DNA of 64,000 bases from Desulfatibacillum sp. (GTDB lineage Bacteria > Desulfobacterota > Desulfobacteria > Desulfobacterales > Desulfatibacillaceae). The stretch spans positions 21,609 through 85,608 of the forward strand of contig JAEINP010000018.1 of the NCBI GenBank assembly GCA_016342355.1. Reading direction: 5' to 3'. Shown here one piece after another: positions 39,601-45,834 of the stretch; within the stretch, counting starts at the first letter, position 1, and every line of letters begins with the position of its first letter. Position numbers and translations under genes: made by a program. The notes beneath the pieces were generated by a model, which was not told where the DNA came from, made no database searches, and saw only the letters and a list, made by a program, of their open reading frames with translations.

Positions 39601-42600
39601 AAAGGCGCCATAAGGTTGCCCACTCCCAATGTGGTGGAGAGAACCTGGCTGGTCACGGGATTTTGGGTGAGAATGTTTGGATCCAACCCGCTGGCCAGGG
39701 TTCCCGGAGCAAAAGCCGCACAAACCAACTGGCCCCCTGAGGAGTCCCAGGTGGGATCGGCCTCCACCCCTACCGCCAGAGCCCCGCCATCCAACAAAAA
39801 GGTGGCGAAAAGGTCCGGCGCCTGCACAGCCTGGGTCCAGGAAGCCACATCCCCCGCCGTAATGGTCAGGTCCACAGGCATTCCGGCAAACAGACTGTTG
39901 GGAGGCGCGCTTTCGGAAGGCCAGTTGGGCAAATCGCGGCCATCATAATAAAAACCGTCCAAATAAAGGGCATGCTGGCCTTCCGGCATCATCAGGGTGT
40001 AGGTTCCCTCGCAGGTGCGGGCCGAGGCGTGAAAAGACAGGTCCCCCGCCTCCACATTCACCCCGGACATGGGTCCCATGGACACCGAATCCAGCACATT
40101 GCCGGTCACAAGGGTTCCCCGCTGCAGCCGGATAAGGCCTGCGGCAAGTCCGCCTCTCAGGTCGTCATAAGTCACGTAATGCCTGCCGGAAGCACAATAC
40201 CCCATGTAGGGATCAGGCTGGGCCGTCACATAACCGGAAGCGCCGTCAGCCACCCCGCCAATGAAAAATTCGCCCCGGCTATTTGTATACTCTGTAATCC
40301 TGAGGGGGGAATTTGTCTGATAAAACGTGACGGGCGAACCTTCTATGGCGTATCCGTCCGCATCGGTTACAGTCCCGAAAACATGGGTGCTGTCATTCAC
40401 CACAAAATCATGGGTTTCGGTTGCTGACAGGTTCAGATCAAGAGCCAGGGCGCCAAAAGCGGAATCCATGGGCCTGACGCCCACCACGCAGTCTCCCAAA
40501 GGCAGGCTGGTCAGGGTGTAGTTGCCGTACCCGTCGGTCATCACCTCATGATATATGCCCAGAGCGTCGTTCTGGTAAAAGACATGGGCTTCAACCGAAT
40601 TGGTGTTATAGTCCGTGATAGCGCCGGAGACAGTGACTCCCGTATCAGGCCACAGGCTGTAATCCAAAATCCCGCCGCCCAGATAGGCCGGGGAGGCCAC
40701 CGCAAGTTCCGAGGGCGGAAATTCCACGGTCGTGTCCACGTCCGAGGGATCGACCAGTATCTCGTAGCATCCTTCGGAAACAAACAAATAATAGTAACCG
40801 TTGCCGTCTGTTTTCACGGATGTCATGGTTCCGTAAAGGGGGTCCACAGCCTGGACTGAAACTCCCTGGGCGGAACTTTCATCTATGGAGACAAAACCCC
40901 GGATCAAATGATCCAAACCGGCTGTTTCCGCAATCTCAAGAAAATTCAGATCCTTATCATAAACCCGCACGTCGTCGATGGTCCCCGCAAAATTGCTGCC
41001 GTCGCCCGAACCGATGGTCAGGGCCGCGGAGCTTGCGTAAACAGGCCCTATCATGGAATCGGAGCCCACCAGATTGCCGTTGACGTACAGTTTCATGGTG
41101 GCGCCGTCAAAGGTTCCGGCCAAATGGTACCACTGGCCCGGGTTCAAGCTCGTGTCCGAAGCGTAAACCTCCCCTTCCCAGCCGGTCCCGCCTGACGAAA
41201 GCCGGAACTTGGGCGAACCATAATAGGTTCCCATCCAGAACCCGTAATCGGCTCCAGCCCCGGTTTTCGCTACAACAGGGCGATAGTCATCGGTGGAATC
41301 CAGATCCATATAAATCCACCCCGCCAGGGTGAGGGCGGAGCCTACGGCGGTGTTGAAGCCCGCGGAACTGGGCACGGAAACATCGCTGGCCCCGTCAAAA
41401 TACAGGGCGTTGCCCGGGGCCTTGGTCCGGTCTTCGGTCCAGGATGCCCCGTTGATGGTTCCGTCATACCCATTCACCGTGGCGTCGTTGGCCACGGCGC
41501 CTGTGCCTTCATTAAAGGCCCAATGCCCCACAAGATGGCTGTCCAGGGTGTCGCCCAATTGAGCATTACCCATCAGCGCCCAATCCACCTCATAGGGAGA
41601 GTTGGCGATGGAATAAACAACCAGGGTGTCCAAATTGCTGCCATAGGCTGTGGCAGGGTGTCTGGCGTCGCCTTCCAGGCCCACAACCATGTGCTCCCGT
41701 TCCGGGTACAGGTCATAGGCTCCGGAAACCATATTTATCAGACGGCCGAAAATTGCCCCATAAGGACTGCCAGGCCCTGCCAGGGGGTCGAAGCGGGTGT
41801 CTTCCCAAAGCACGCCCACGGCTCCCATGCCTGTGGAATCCAGGGCCGGAGAATATTGGTCATAGGGGCTTTGACAAATGGCAAGGTCCTGAACCAGTGA
41901 CCTGGTTGTTGTAATAACCACCTGCCCGTAAATGTCGGACCATGTTTCCGTGGCGTTTCTGGTATCTTCCCAGACAATGACAAAAGACTGGGAATAGGTA
42001 TCATAGACTACTGCCGGTACGAACCGGTCTCCCTCCGCCGTGTTGTCGCTGACAGGAAAATTCACATAGGGCATGGAGCCGGAATTGACGACCCCGCTGC
42101 CCACCGAATCGACCATGAATTGGCCCAAAATCTCGTTATGGGAATCGCGGTCGTCGGTAAAGACAACCAGATACCGGGCATTCACCGGGTCATAGGCCGC
42201 GTCGGGATTCAGCTTGTTGGAAGTGGCGTAGGTGGCTACCTGGGCCGGATTCCCTTCAACAAATCCCGCGCTGGTGACCAAGCCGGCCATGATGTCAAAA
42301 ACCGTCCCATTGTACTGGGCCCAGGCAATCATGAACTTGGAGGCCGAGGAAGATTGGTTGTTCGCAGCTACAGCCACGCTCTTTTTGGCCTCCGTATCGT
42401 CCCCGCTGGAAACCTGCACGTTGCCGCCCAGAAGGCCGGGGGTTTCGCCGTCCACCCGTTGCACGTAAACATGCTGCCTGCCAAATTCCCGGGAGTCCCC
42501 GGCCCAGGCCACGCAAAATACGCTTCCGTTGGAGTCGGTTTGCGCCCAGGCCACGTCCGGCGCGGAATCCTTGGTGTCAAGGACGGCGCTATTGTCCGTT

Positions 42601-42860
42601 ATGGGGAAAGGATCGCCTACGGCAACGCCGGTGAGAGAGTCCACAAACTGGCCCGCAATATGGGCGGATGTGCGAACATAGGGCGTGCTTACCGGCCCTT
42701 CCACCAAATAAACCGCCAGATGCTGGTTTGCGCCGGCCCTCCCGTCAAAGGCCACGGAAGGATAGCTTTCATTAGGGCTTGTCGCAAATGCCGGCAAAGC
42801 CAGCATTAGGGTGCAAACCAGAGTCAAAAGCGCCGAAAAAATGGAGGATCTCACCTTCAT
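30642..42860 (-). CDS. Giant secreted multidomain surface protein (4072 residues)
   Basis: The ATG at 42860 follows AAGGGG and starts a signal peptide (MKVRSSIFSALLTLVCTLML, cleavage after AFA); the open frame reaches 42971 but that part is leader DNA. Approximate architecture: 30-440 repeated blades like VCVAWAGDSREF suggesting a beta-propeller-like domain; 446-640 LamG/concanavalin (GHWAFNEGTG); 655-1190 several carboxypeptidase-regulatory-like folds; 1540-2200 Ig-like/Big_5 domains (VPYDGQIGVPT); 2250-3350 three copies of a beta-helix plus Ig-like module; 3357-3540 cadherin/putative-Ig domains; 3775-3980 a beta domain (QTGWNMIGNPF); 4035-4072 a C-terminal GGSGGCF motif, TM helix and RKHRV. 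The TM helix and basic end look like a sorting signal. It lies downstream of a FecR protein and a TPR-barrel protein in the same direction. Likely an adhesin or surface-layer-like protein; ligand unknown. Confidence 0.88.
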   Translation of the reverse strand: MKVRSSIFSALLTLVCTLMLALPAFATSPNESYPSVAFDGRAGANQHLAVYLVEGPVSTPYVRTSAHIAGQFVDSLTGVAVGDPFPITDNSAVLDTKDSAPDVAWAQTDSNGSVFCVAWAGDSREFGRQHVYVQRVDGETPGLLGGNVQVSSGDDTEAKKSVAVAANNQSSSASKFMIAWAQYNGTVFDIMAGLVTSAGFVEGNPAQVATYATSNKLNPDAAYDPVNARYLVVFTDDRDSHNEILGQFMVDSVGSGVVNSGSMPYVNFPVSDNTAEGDRFVPAVVYDTYSQSFVIVWEDTRNATETWSDIYGQVVITTTRSLVQDLAICQSPYDQYSPALDSTGMGAVGVLWEDTRFDPLAGPGSPYGAIFGRLINMVSGAYDLYPEREHMVVGLEGDARHPATAYGSNLDTLVVYSIANSPYEVDWALMGNAQLGDTLDSHLVGHWAFNEGTGAVANDATVNGYDGTINGASWTEDRTKAPGNALYFDGASDVSVPSSAGFNTAVGSALTLAGWIYMDLDSTDDYRPVVAKTGAGADYGFWMGTYYGSPKFRLSSGGTGWEGEVYASDTSLNPGQWYHLAGTFDGATMKLYVNGNLVGSDSMIGPVYASSAALTIGSGDGSNFAGTIDDVRVYDKDLNFLEIAETAGLDHLIRGFVSIDESSAQGVSVQAVDPLYGTMTSVKTDGNGYYYLFVSEGCYEILVDPSDVDTTVEFPPSELAVASPAYLGGGILDYSLWPDTGVTVSGAITDYNTNSVEAHVFYQNDALGIYHEVMTDGYGNYTLTSLPLGDCVVGVRPMDSAFGALALDLNLSATETHDFVVNDSTHVFGTVTDADGYAIEGSPVTFYQTNSPLRITEYTNSRGEFFIGGVADGASGYVTAQPDPYMGYCASGRHYVTYDDLRGGLAAGLIRLQRGTLVTGNVLDSVSMGPMSGVNVEAGDLSFHASARTCEGTYTLMMPEGQHALYLDGFYYDGRDLPNWPSESAPPNSLFAGMPVDLTITAGDVASWTQAVQAPDLFATFLLDGGALAVGVEADPTWDSSGGQLVCAAFAPGTLASGLDPNILTQNPVTSQVLSTTLGVGNLMAPFPLGETFDLYLTWVQSNVIGEDSVTILDRALNVPITATSVITFTLPATYDMKAYGTVTGDSGYSTVSGAMVYVTDAAGEIVGWTYSNMDGYELYRIPTGTDYITNAYDPTDGAAPPQSPGESTEEGMDFFGNLEIARTHTPSLTVIENHRINADTDVFDGTRTVGGDYQYQIRHSLWLEAPYGVQLNIDDLTATLQPGQVVENVLASQDELNDGYWMTQDSIPESNVDVCGPQCAEVCANPSYSWENNPLYFAMGMTEGVEYSFVESAASTWAPNLEVSRSVDVNSGRGTFQQKVTLEAAVTDGTPGDVFPGVLQLRIYQGQNNLGYSEIRSWTPGKDENGQDVDDVYNDAWNYAYYNIQNPIIGHRYAYSKIVDVTTATGLTNDVTFVSKTRARLTQYQGAASYSTDEFGMHINEPGSLGQATLTASTSLEWLPGFVNKTYRTEVQHDWTIQEVEAVRPRIIAQYPDAGDMNVPTGSAISATIDKPGMWGGYFLYVVDQWGNVLVDSELGPDGSYSTNFSDTTKANDTLNYAPEIGNFAPGTAYGVSVLLRDSTQYQSQWPTDPMDFTIWFTTEPDAGDTTPPAVVATVPYDGQIGVPTVTPQLMSSNHIVATFSEAIKSMGTEYTSMFQLTGPGGGNVTSVPISSQWMGNRFAIFPNAPLLGGTTYKVMLFTGIQDLSSNPLGDIYEWEFTTGPADTQGPALSMPLDGATDVATTSAAMVLYADEELDPSTLVMGTNLHLYVGGQDFSTSFETQYFKPTQGVRIVPKPEWQFSSFPNDTVITLTVDTQSPDAVTDLSGNVPQGGVAEQSFSWRTVPTFGNALPSLHGLTTRMGPTYPKVYNTQGGIYLNATATIADDYYDGLGGWENKGGKSDSAVDPIFGTTVTMTVGTFSASMDRMGGNYWYYATDSLPPGDSVPAGPQILEVTAYDTACHQATVSHPIMVYSDTPSLVSPANGNTVLLPVTVEWEPMSEAVSGYYVQFSSDYFASRIASYYIPDDGRAGPYTFETPADLSLGATGDVLQWRVVAVSDQGLPFGDWGGALSEQREFTLGEDTVGPYLFSSSPVDGDIDVQPAAGFTLVISDDVTGVDAASIDITLNSVSLTGLVIDDTDPNNVLVAYTPDAPWGAGDSITLNVYARDNIGQDIDPNPAVIAFTIRANRGEGDPIMVPTEYGTAQEALDAATSGDHILLESGTFTENLVLTSRHAGITFTGSGYGQTVLDGSGNTASVIFVDESSDVVIRDLTVVSGANGIEVYGGGIVDIINCQIALNSEAGIHITGNSYYDITNNLIHNNGQWGVYLFSTIVTKAGTPMEAELLNNTIAYNSLGGVYSYDGQNSGYYNIVAFHNGNGLYLDTDSLTWDYNLVYGNTADYTGLSAGTNDVLEDPLFMDISPVSPLDWDFRPDEGSPAIDMIPNGVPGTNPPPVAPGDDIEQIVRPQYNPGGDYDAGCYEMQDLAAPFILWAIPGSGDTDASPAGPWYFELQDNGSGIDPTTLYVGANSGYLSTNIVTSFTVTGTLLVDVYPSVPAPLDSQVCIDVTISDYAGNSLNQDSYCFTTRGNTSLYVNPGDSISEVLAQAVSGDTVYVNPGNYVDNLIVPSMQSGVILTSTGGPEVTSITSVWENRFILNSEEQAVEVNAPVGPVVEIGDVDNFRLSGFTLKGGSRNVYIRQAADNVLISGNIISGCAGTLIDGGVAGDWMPAAGIYLESEGTCRIENNLILENYGQGIMVIDADTGDANTPSPVIVNNTVVSNTSSGIYEYYSTSEAYYNIIAYNEDFGLESITGSIINDYNCLYGNPSGHYYGAGTGTNAILADPRFTDPANGDYSLMPDSPCVDAFDSVEAAAPPAAPAEDILGVARPQLNGFDIGCYELADTQAPYLLWSIPTGGVEASPTGPWTFEVMDDISGVNPALIDVEVDDGAVTGVLTTTTTISGTVLGYWTPDAPLTHGASMWFRIGLTDNAGNFTRVHTYVTVRDVMTITVPTDYAAIQDALDAASQGDTVEVLAGTYTENLVITDQHNGVTLEGAGPGVSIIGGVLQYDGEDWLPTLPAVDIAGVDGFTLQGFTITNGTEGVLVDANTDNVLISGNILCTNYGDNLAIYSVGANVRVENNLVRYSQFGSGIRIQDYDTGDAFEPSPEIINNTVVSNTLAGITTNDAAPVFLFNVSAMNGTHGYFFGNSVVTRGYNCGWENSSGNFSAGMVPGSIEVDPMFVDAANGDFRLMPDSPAIDAIPQTIAEDGAVAAPGLDLLGRSRPLGPNSEYDMGCYEEYGLGITSTPPLTLNEGADYTYQPTAYGSVVNWGFGPDNAGLPGSMNIDGGTGEVTYTAGDSDAGIYTVQISATDTYGRTTYQTFSLEIIAVNNAPDAPMSMGYPPYYGMVNRAFHLEFSSYDPESAALEYSVDEGPDGMNFPDIYTGMLEWTPSQTQLGAQAFQVQVSDGVHMVQGDALTVTALSPLALAPQKASPLILVTDAVTTTVAINCQITGGMAPYSVDVADPTLGSVVNLDASAGTFTFMPLAKGSASLWVYDNAGFSLTAGPYNIQKVEATLVAAPQYVPAGQGVTMGVTDPGGDLDGLGFVVPNSSTGAPVTFTIGTVLTGTPFLGESSSPVVQIGPEGTTFSIPASLAFPYYGGGDINDQLVFTFNTETGRWEYVPDEGNDGSSITVNLEHLSLYTLAEPSSAGLPVDAGTDVESYRMISFPLYPAAEDSMVELLGDGANLGAYDDTKWRIFAFDPLDQASGDANEYYVEGNETDFDLQFPMAPGQAYWLISRYGGNVNVPGLLNDDSENYFITLQTGWNMIGNPFDHSLNWNATEASTDGEIYYYPTEEDSPLFDKSLFTYDPEDAEAGVDGYVVVTGMVTNGGYWINNPTNEPVTLKIPPTAFTDVKKVASRKSDLGFLASVTRKISHAVQRVAWAATDEERPPAAPGTSGANSGSSKNSIGVAEGGGSGGCFVDAASGANASAAWALILLLMAGGLVGTVRKHRV

Positions 42861-42872
42861 ATCATTTCCCCT

Positions 42873-42921
42873 TAAAAAAAAGCCCGGGTCAAACAACCAG
42901 GGCCGGGATCCTGCCCGGCCC
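42873..42921 (-). terminator. Hairpin with T-run between the FecR gene and the giant gene
   Basis: On the - strand GGGCCGGG/CCCGGCCC (6-base loop, 42900-42921) is followed by a second GC block and eight T (complement of A 42874-42881), ending only 13 bases before the giant gene's ATG. This could stop or attenuate transcription from the upstream FecR gene into the giant gene. Alternative pairings between the two GC blocks are possible. Confidence 0.5.
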
Positions 42922-43013
42922 CGGTTGCGCCCGTGAAACATTTTGTATATTTTACAGTCTTCCTTCTGCATGGTCTCTGCTGCCGGACCCCCAAAGGCCC
43001 GGCATCCAAATCC

Positions 43014-44039
43014 TTATCCGGGAAGTCCCGGAGGTCCAGGCAACTTAAGTAGCAAGGTTGAGGACGTGGTGCTGGAAGTCGTGGTTGAACTGGTCGATGT
43101 CGTGGTCGACGTGGTGGTGGTCGTGGTCGTCGTGGTCGTCGTGGTCGTGGTCGTGGGCTCTGTGGTGGTGGACGATGTGGACGTAGTGGGTGGCTCCGTA
43201 GTCGGTGGCTCCGTGGTCGGTGGCTCCGTGGTCGGCGGGGCCGTGGTGGTGGTGGATGAGGTGGTGGTGGTGGACGTGGAGGAGGTGGTTGAGGGCATAG
43301 TAGTCGTGGGCGCCGTGGTGGAGGCTTCCGTGGTGGGGGCCTCGGTGGTGGAGGCCCCAGTATCGTCGCCTTCGCCGGGTACGGGCAGTCCCCCTACCTG
43401 GAATCCCTCAGCCTGGAACTGCCGGAGTTCCTCCTCGGTCATGAGAACTGGAATCGTGGGGCTCAGGCCTTCCTGAATTTGCGTTTTCAGGCCGGGATTG
43501 AGCAGAACGTACTGGGAGGGATCGAACACATTGGCCACCTGGACCTGAGAATCAAAACACGCCACGATAGTAAGGGTGTTGTTGACAACCTCCACCATAA
43601 ACACTGTGCCGCGAACCCCGCAAATAGCCGTGGGGGTCTTGACGTTAAAACTCTTGGACTTGTACCCGGTGAGCCGGTTGGCGAAAACCCGGATCTTGCC
43701 CTTCATCATGTTGAAAAAAGCCTTGCGGGTTTGTTGCTCGGGCTCAAACTGGTATTCGGCAAGGTCCAGGGTGGAATTTTCGTCCATACTCACAATACTG
43801 TTGTCGTTGAGTGTGAGGCGCAGGGAAGCGCGGCGCTCCGTACTGATGATGTCCTTCTCGTACAGGCTGCGCCCTACCCGGGCCTTGATGGACTTGCCTC
43901 CGTGCTGCACAAAGGCTTCGCCCTGGAGTTTGGTGATCCGTCCAATGGGCTTATCGGCGGCGCCGGCCGTACCGGCTCCAAAGGCCAGGATAAGGCCGCA
44001 CATTACCAAGCTGATAACAAAAAATCTTCCCATTCTCAT
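43014..44039 (-). CDS. FecR-domain protein with threonine-rich C-terminal tail
   Basis: 341 residues. A signal peptide (about 1-27, ending AGAA) is followed by a FecR domain (about 30-190) with the usual pattern: GRSLYEKDIISTERRASLRL, DNSIVSMDENSTL, and KTPTAICGVRGTVFMVEV. Residues 225-320 are almost entirely Thr with Ser, Pro and Glu (TEPPT repeats and a poly-Thr run), and the protein ends in Pro-rich LPGPPGLPG. FecR domains usually sense or scaffold in the periplasm; stand-alone signal-peptide forms are often next to outer-membrane proteins. The Thr-rich tail could be an extended, possibly glycosylated, wall-spanning segment (inference). It lies between the TPR-barrel gene and the giant gene. 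Confidence 0.85.
   Translation of the reverse strand: MRMGRFFVISLVMCGLILAFGAGTAGAADKPIGRITKLQGEAFVQHGGKSIKARVGRSLYEKDIISTERRASLRLTLNDNSIVSMDENSTLDLAEYQFEPEQQTRKAFFNMMKGKIRVFANRLTGYKSKSFNVKTPTAICGVRGTVFMVEVVNNTLTIVACFDSQVQVANVFDPSQYVLLNPGLKTQIQEGLSPTIPVLMTEEELRQFQAEGFQVGGLPVPGEGDDTGASTTEAPTTEASTTAPTTTMPSTTSSTSTTTTSSTTTTAPPTTEPPTTEPPTTEPPTTSTSSTTTEPTTTTTTTTTTTTTTTSTTTSTSSTTTSSTTSSTLLLKLPGPPGLPG
43186..43245 (-). repeat. 15-bp tandem repeat encoding TEPPT units
   Basis: Four copies of a 15-base unit (GTCGGTGGCTCCGTG on the + strand), the outer two with substitutions. They encode repeats of Thr-Glu-Pro-Pro-Thr within the FecR protein tail and are surrounded by GTG/GTC trinucleotide-like runs encoding poly-Thr (43080-43330). 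Confidence 0.9.
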
Positions 44040-44130
44040 AGCCGACTGTCCTCTGTATTATATTCCGGTTTCATTCCCGAATACGGTGTTTCACCTGAAC
44101 CACCCGAAAAAGGCTGCTAAGCCGCCAGGG

Positions 44131-45795
44131 TTAAAAATTGCATGAAACGGCTACACTGAACACATTTTTCTTGAACTCGTAAGGATCCGAGTATTTACCG
44201 TAGTAATCCCAATGGTTCTGACTATAATCCCAATGTTTGGTGTCTTTCCTGACCACGTTGGAATCGTTTGCCCCATGGTAATAATTGACGAGAACCATGA
44301 CACGATCGGTCACTTTCTTGGAAAGATTGGCGCTGAATCCCTGCAAGGAGTCTTTCCGGTCCCCTACCCAGGAGCTGTACCACTGGCCGTCAGCCCATAT
44401 CTGGGGACTTTCATCAAAATGGGTCCGCACATAGGTGTATTGCGCATCCGCCACCAAATCCCAGGGCAAGGCGCAGGAAGCGCCGAAAAATCCGGTGTGG
44501 CTGTAATAGGAATAATTGGAGACCTCCGAGTCTTCCCAGTAGAACTGGTACCCGGCCCTTAGGACCACGGGCAGATCGGGCAAGGCCCAGTTCTGGGTCA
44601 GGCCGGGCTGATAAGCATGGGCGTCCGGGGTGGAGTCGCAATAATCCTTCTGCATCCACGAAAAACTGAGTACGCTGGACAAGCCGTAGGGTTCGAAAAT
44701 GGTGAGGGTAGGCATGAGGCGGTGAGTCTGGAGTTTGGAATAATCCGCGTCAAAAAGCAGATACCATTCCGCATCCTGCATGTCCCTGGTCTGCCCGCCC
44801 GTGTAGTAATAGCTGTAATCATAGGAAAAACGAAAATAATACTTGTCCTTCTTCAATATCTCCACAAAAGCCGTAGGATTGTACGACAGGATATTGTTCT
44901 CGGTCAGATCCTGGTAACCCTGCGTGTTGACGGCAAAGCTGGCGCCCAAGCGGAAATCCTTGCGATTGATAATCCGGTAACCCGCTTCCGCATACAAACT
45001 CTGAAAAGCGTCCTCCTTGTCCGAAGGAAACTGGACAGCGGCGGAATCCAGGGGCAGCAGGGTCACATTGTCGTCATACCCCCAAGCAAACTGACCGTTG
45101 ACATACCAAGCCTTGCGGGCTTGCCGGGTTTGCTCCACCGCTTCCAGGGACTTAATGGCAGCGTCCGCCACGGGCGTTCCCGCATCGGTTTCACCCACCT
45201 GCCTGAAAAGCTCCTCGGCCTTGTCAAATTCTTCCCGCTCCAGGTAGATGGAGGCCATAATCAGATGGGCCGTGGGGGCTGTCTTGGAATCCAGGGACGC
45301 GGCCATTTGAAGATTGCCGATGGCCAGATCATACTGCTCCATGGATCTCTGAATTATGGCCACTTCCATGTATGCCCGGGGGTCCTTGGGGTTCAGATGA
45401 ATTGCCTGTTCCAGGACATCCAGCGCTTTTTCATATTGACATTGTCGCGAATAGATAGCAGCTATGTCAAAAAACGCCTTGCGATACTCCCTTGGAGACT
45501 GCTTCACCAGGGCATTCCAAATCGCCAGGGCCTGATCGGTTTCACCGGTCTTGGCAAAAACCTGGGCTTTGAAATACTTGAATTCAGTATTCTTGGGGTT
45601 CAATGCAATGGCTTGATCCAGAAGCACAAGCGCCTGGTCATAATCCCCCGCCTCAAAAGCCTCCACCCCGTCCACGTATAAATCCATGGGGTTTTCCTGG
45701 GCTACGGAGGCTTGAATAAAGGCAAAAGTCATTACAAGAACAATGAAAATAGAATACGATAAGCAACGGAAACCAAAAACGCCCGTCTGTCGCAT
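44131..45795 (-). CDS. TPR plus outer-membrane beta-barrel protein (Slam/PgaA-like architecture)
   Basis: 554 residues. Signal peptide (about 1-33, ending SVAQ), then about five to six tetratricopeptide repeats (38-220; DYDQALVLLDQAIALNPK, QYEKALDVLEQAIHLNPK, EFDKAEELFRQ), then from about 235 to the end an aromatic-rich, alternating beta-strand region with many Tyr/Trp pairs that ends in VAVSCNF. A C-terminal Phe is the usual outer-membrane barrel signal. The order periplasmic TPRs followed by a barrel occurs in Slam (type XI) translocons and in polysaccharide exporters such as PgaA and BcsC. The FecR and giant genes follow on the same strand after 91 bases, so an export role for that cargo is attractive but unproven. 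ATG 45795 has GAGGGA upstream. Confidence 0.82.
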   Translation of the reverse strand: MRQTGVFGFRCLSYSIFIVLVMTFAFIQASVAQENPMDLYVDGVEAFEAGDYDQALVLLDQAIALNPKNTEFKYFKAQVFAKTGETDQALAIWNALVKQSPREYRKAFFDIAAIYSRQCQYEKALDVLEQAIHLNPKDPRAYMEVAIIQRSMEQYDLAIGNLQMAASLDSKTAPTAHLIMASIYLEREEFDKAEELFRQVGETDAGTPVADAAIKSLEAVEQTRQARKAWYVNGQFAWGYDDNVTLLPLDSAAVQFPSDKEDAFQSLYAEAGYRIINRKDFRLGASFAVNTQGYQDLTENNILSYNPTAFVEILKKDKYYFRFSYDYSYYYTGGQTRDMQDAEWYLLFDADYSKLQTHRLMPTLTIFEPYGLSSVLSFSWMQKDYCDSTPDAHAYQPGLTQNWALPDLPVVLRAGYQFYWEDSEVSNYSYYSHTGFFGASCALPWDLVADAQYTYVRTHFDESPQIWADGQWYSSWVGDRKDSLQGFSANLSKKVTDRVMVLVNYYHGANDSNVVRKDTKHWDYSQNHWDYYGKYSDPYEFKKNVFSVAVSCNF

Positions 45796-45834
45796 AAGTC
45801 CCTCACAGGATTTTGAGTATGGAAAATATTAATT

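Noticed and set aside
37773..39740. Long + strand open frames (655, 441 and 353 residues) inside the giant - strand gene
   Set aside because: They are antisense shadows of a GC-biased 12-kb frame; the - strand protein has consistent domains across the same bases and the + frames show none.
43080..43330. Trinucleotide-like repeats considered as a non-coding satellite
   Set aside because: They stay in frame with a FecR protein that has a signal peptide and intact domain.
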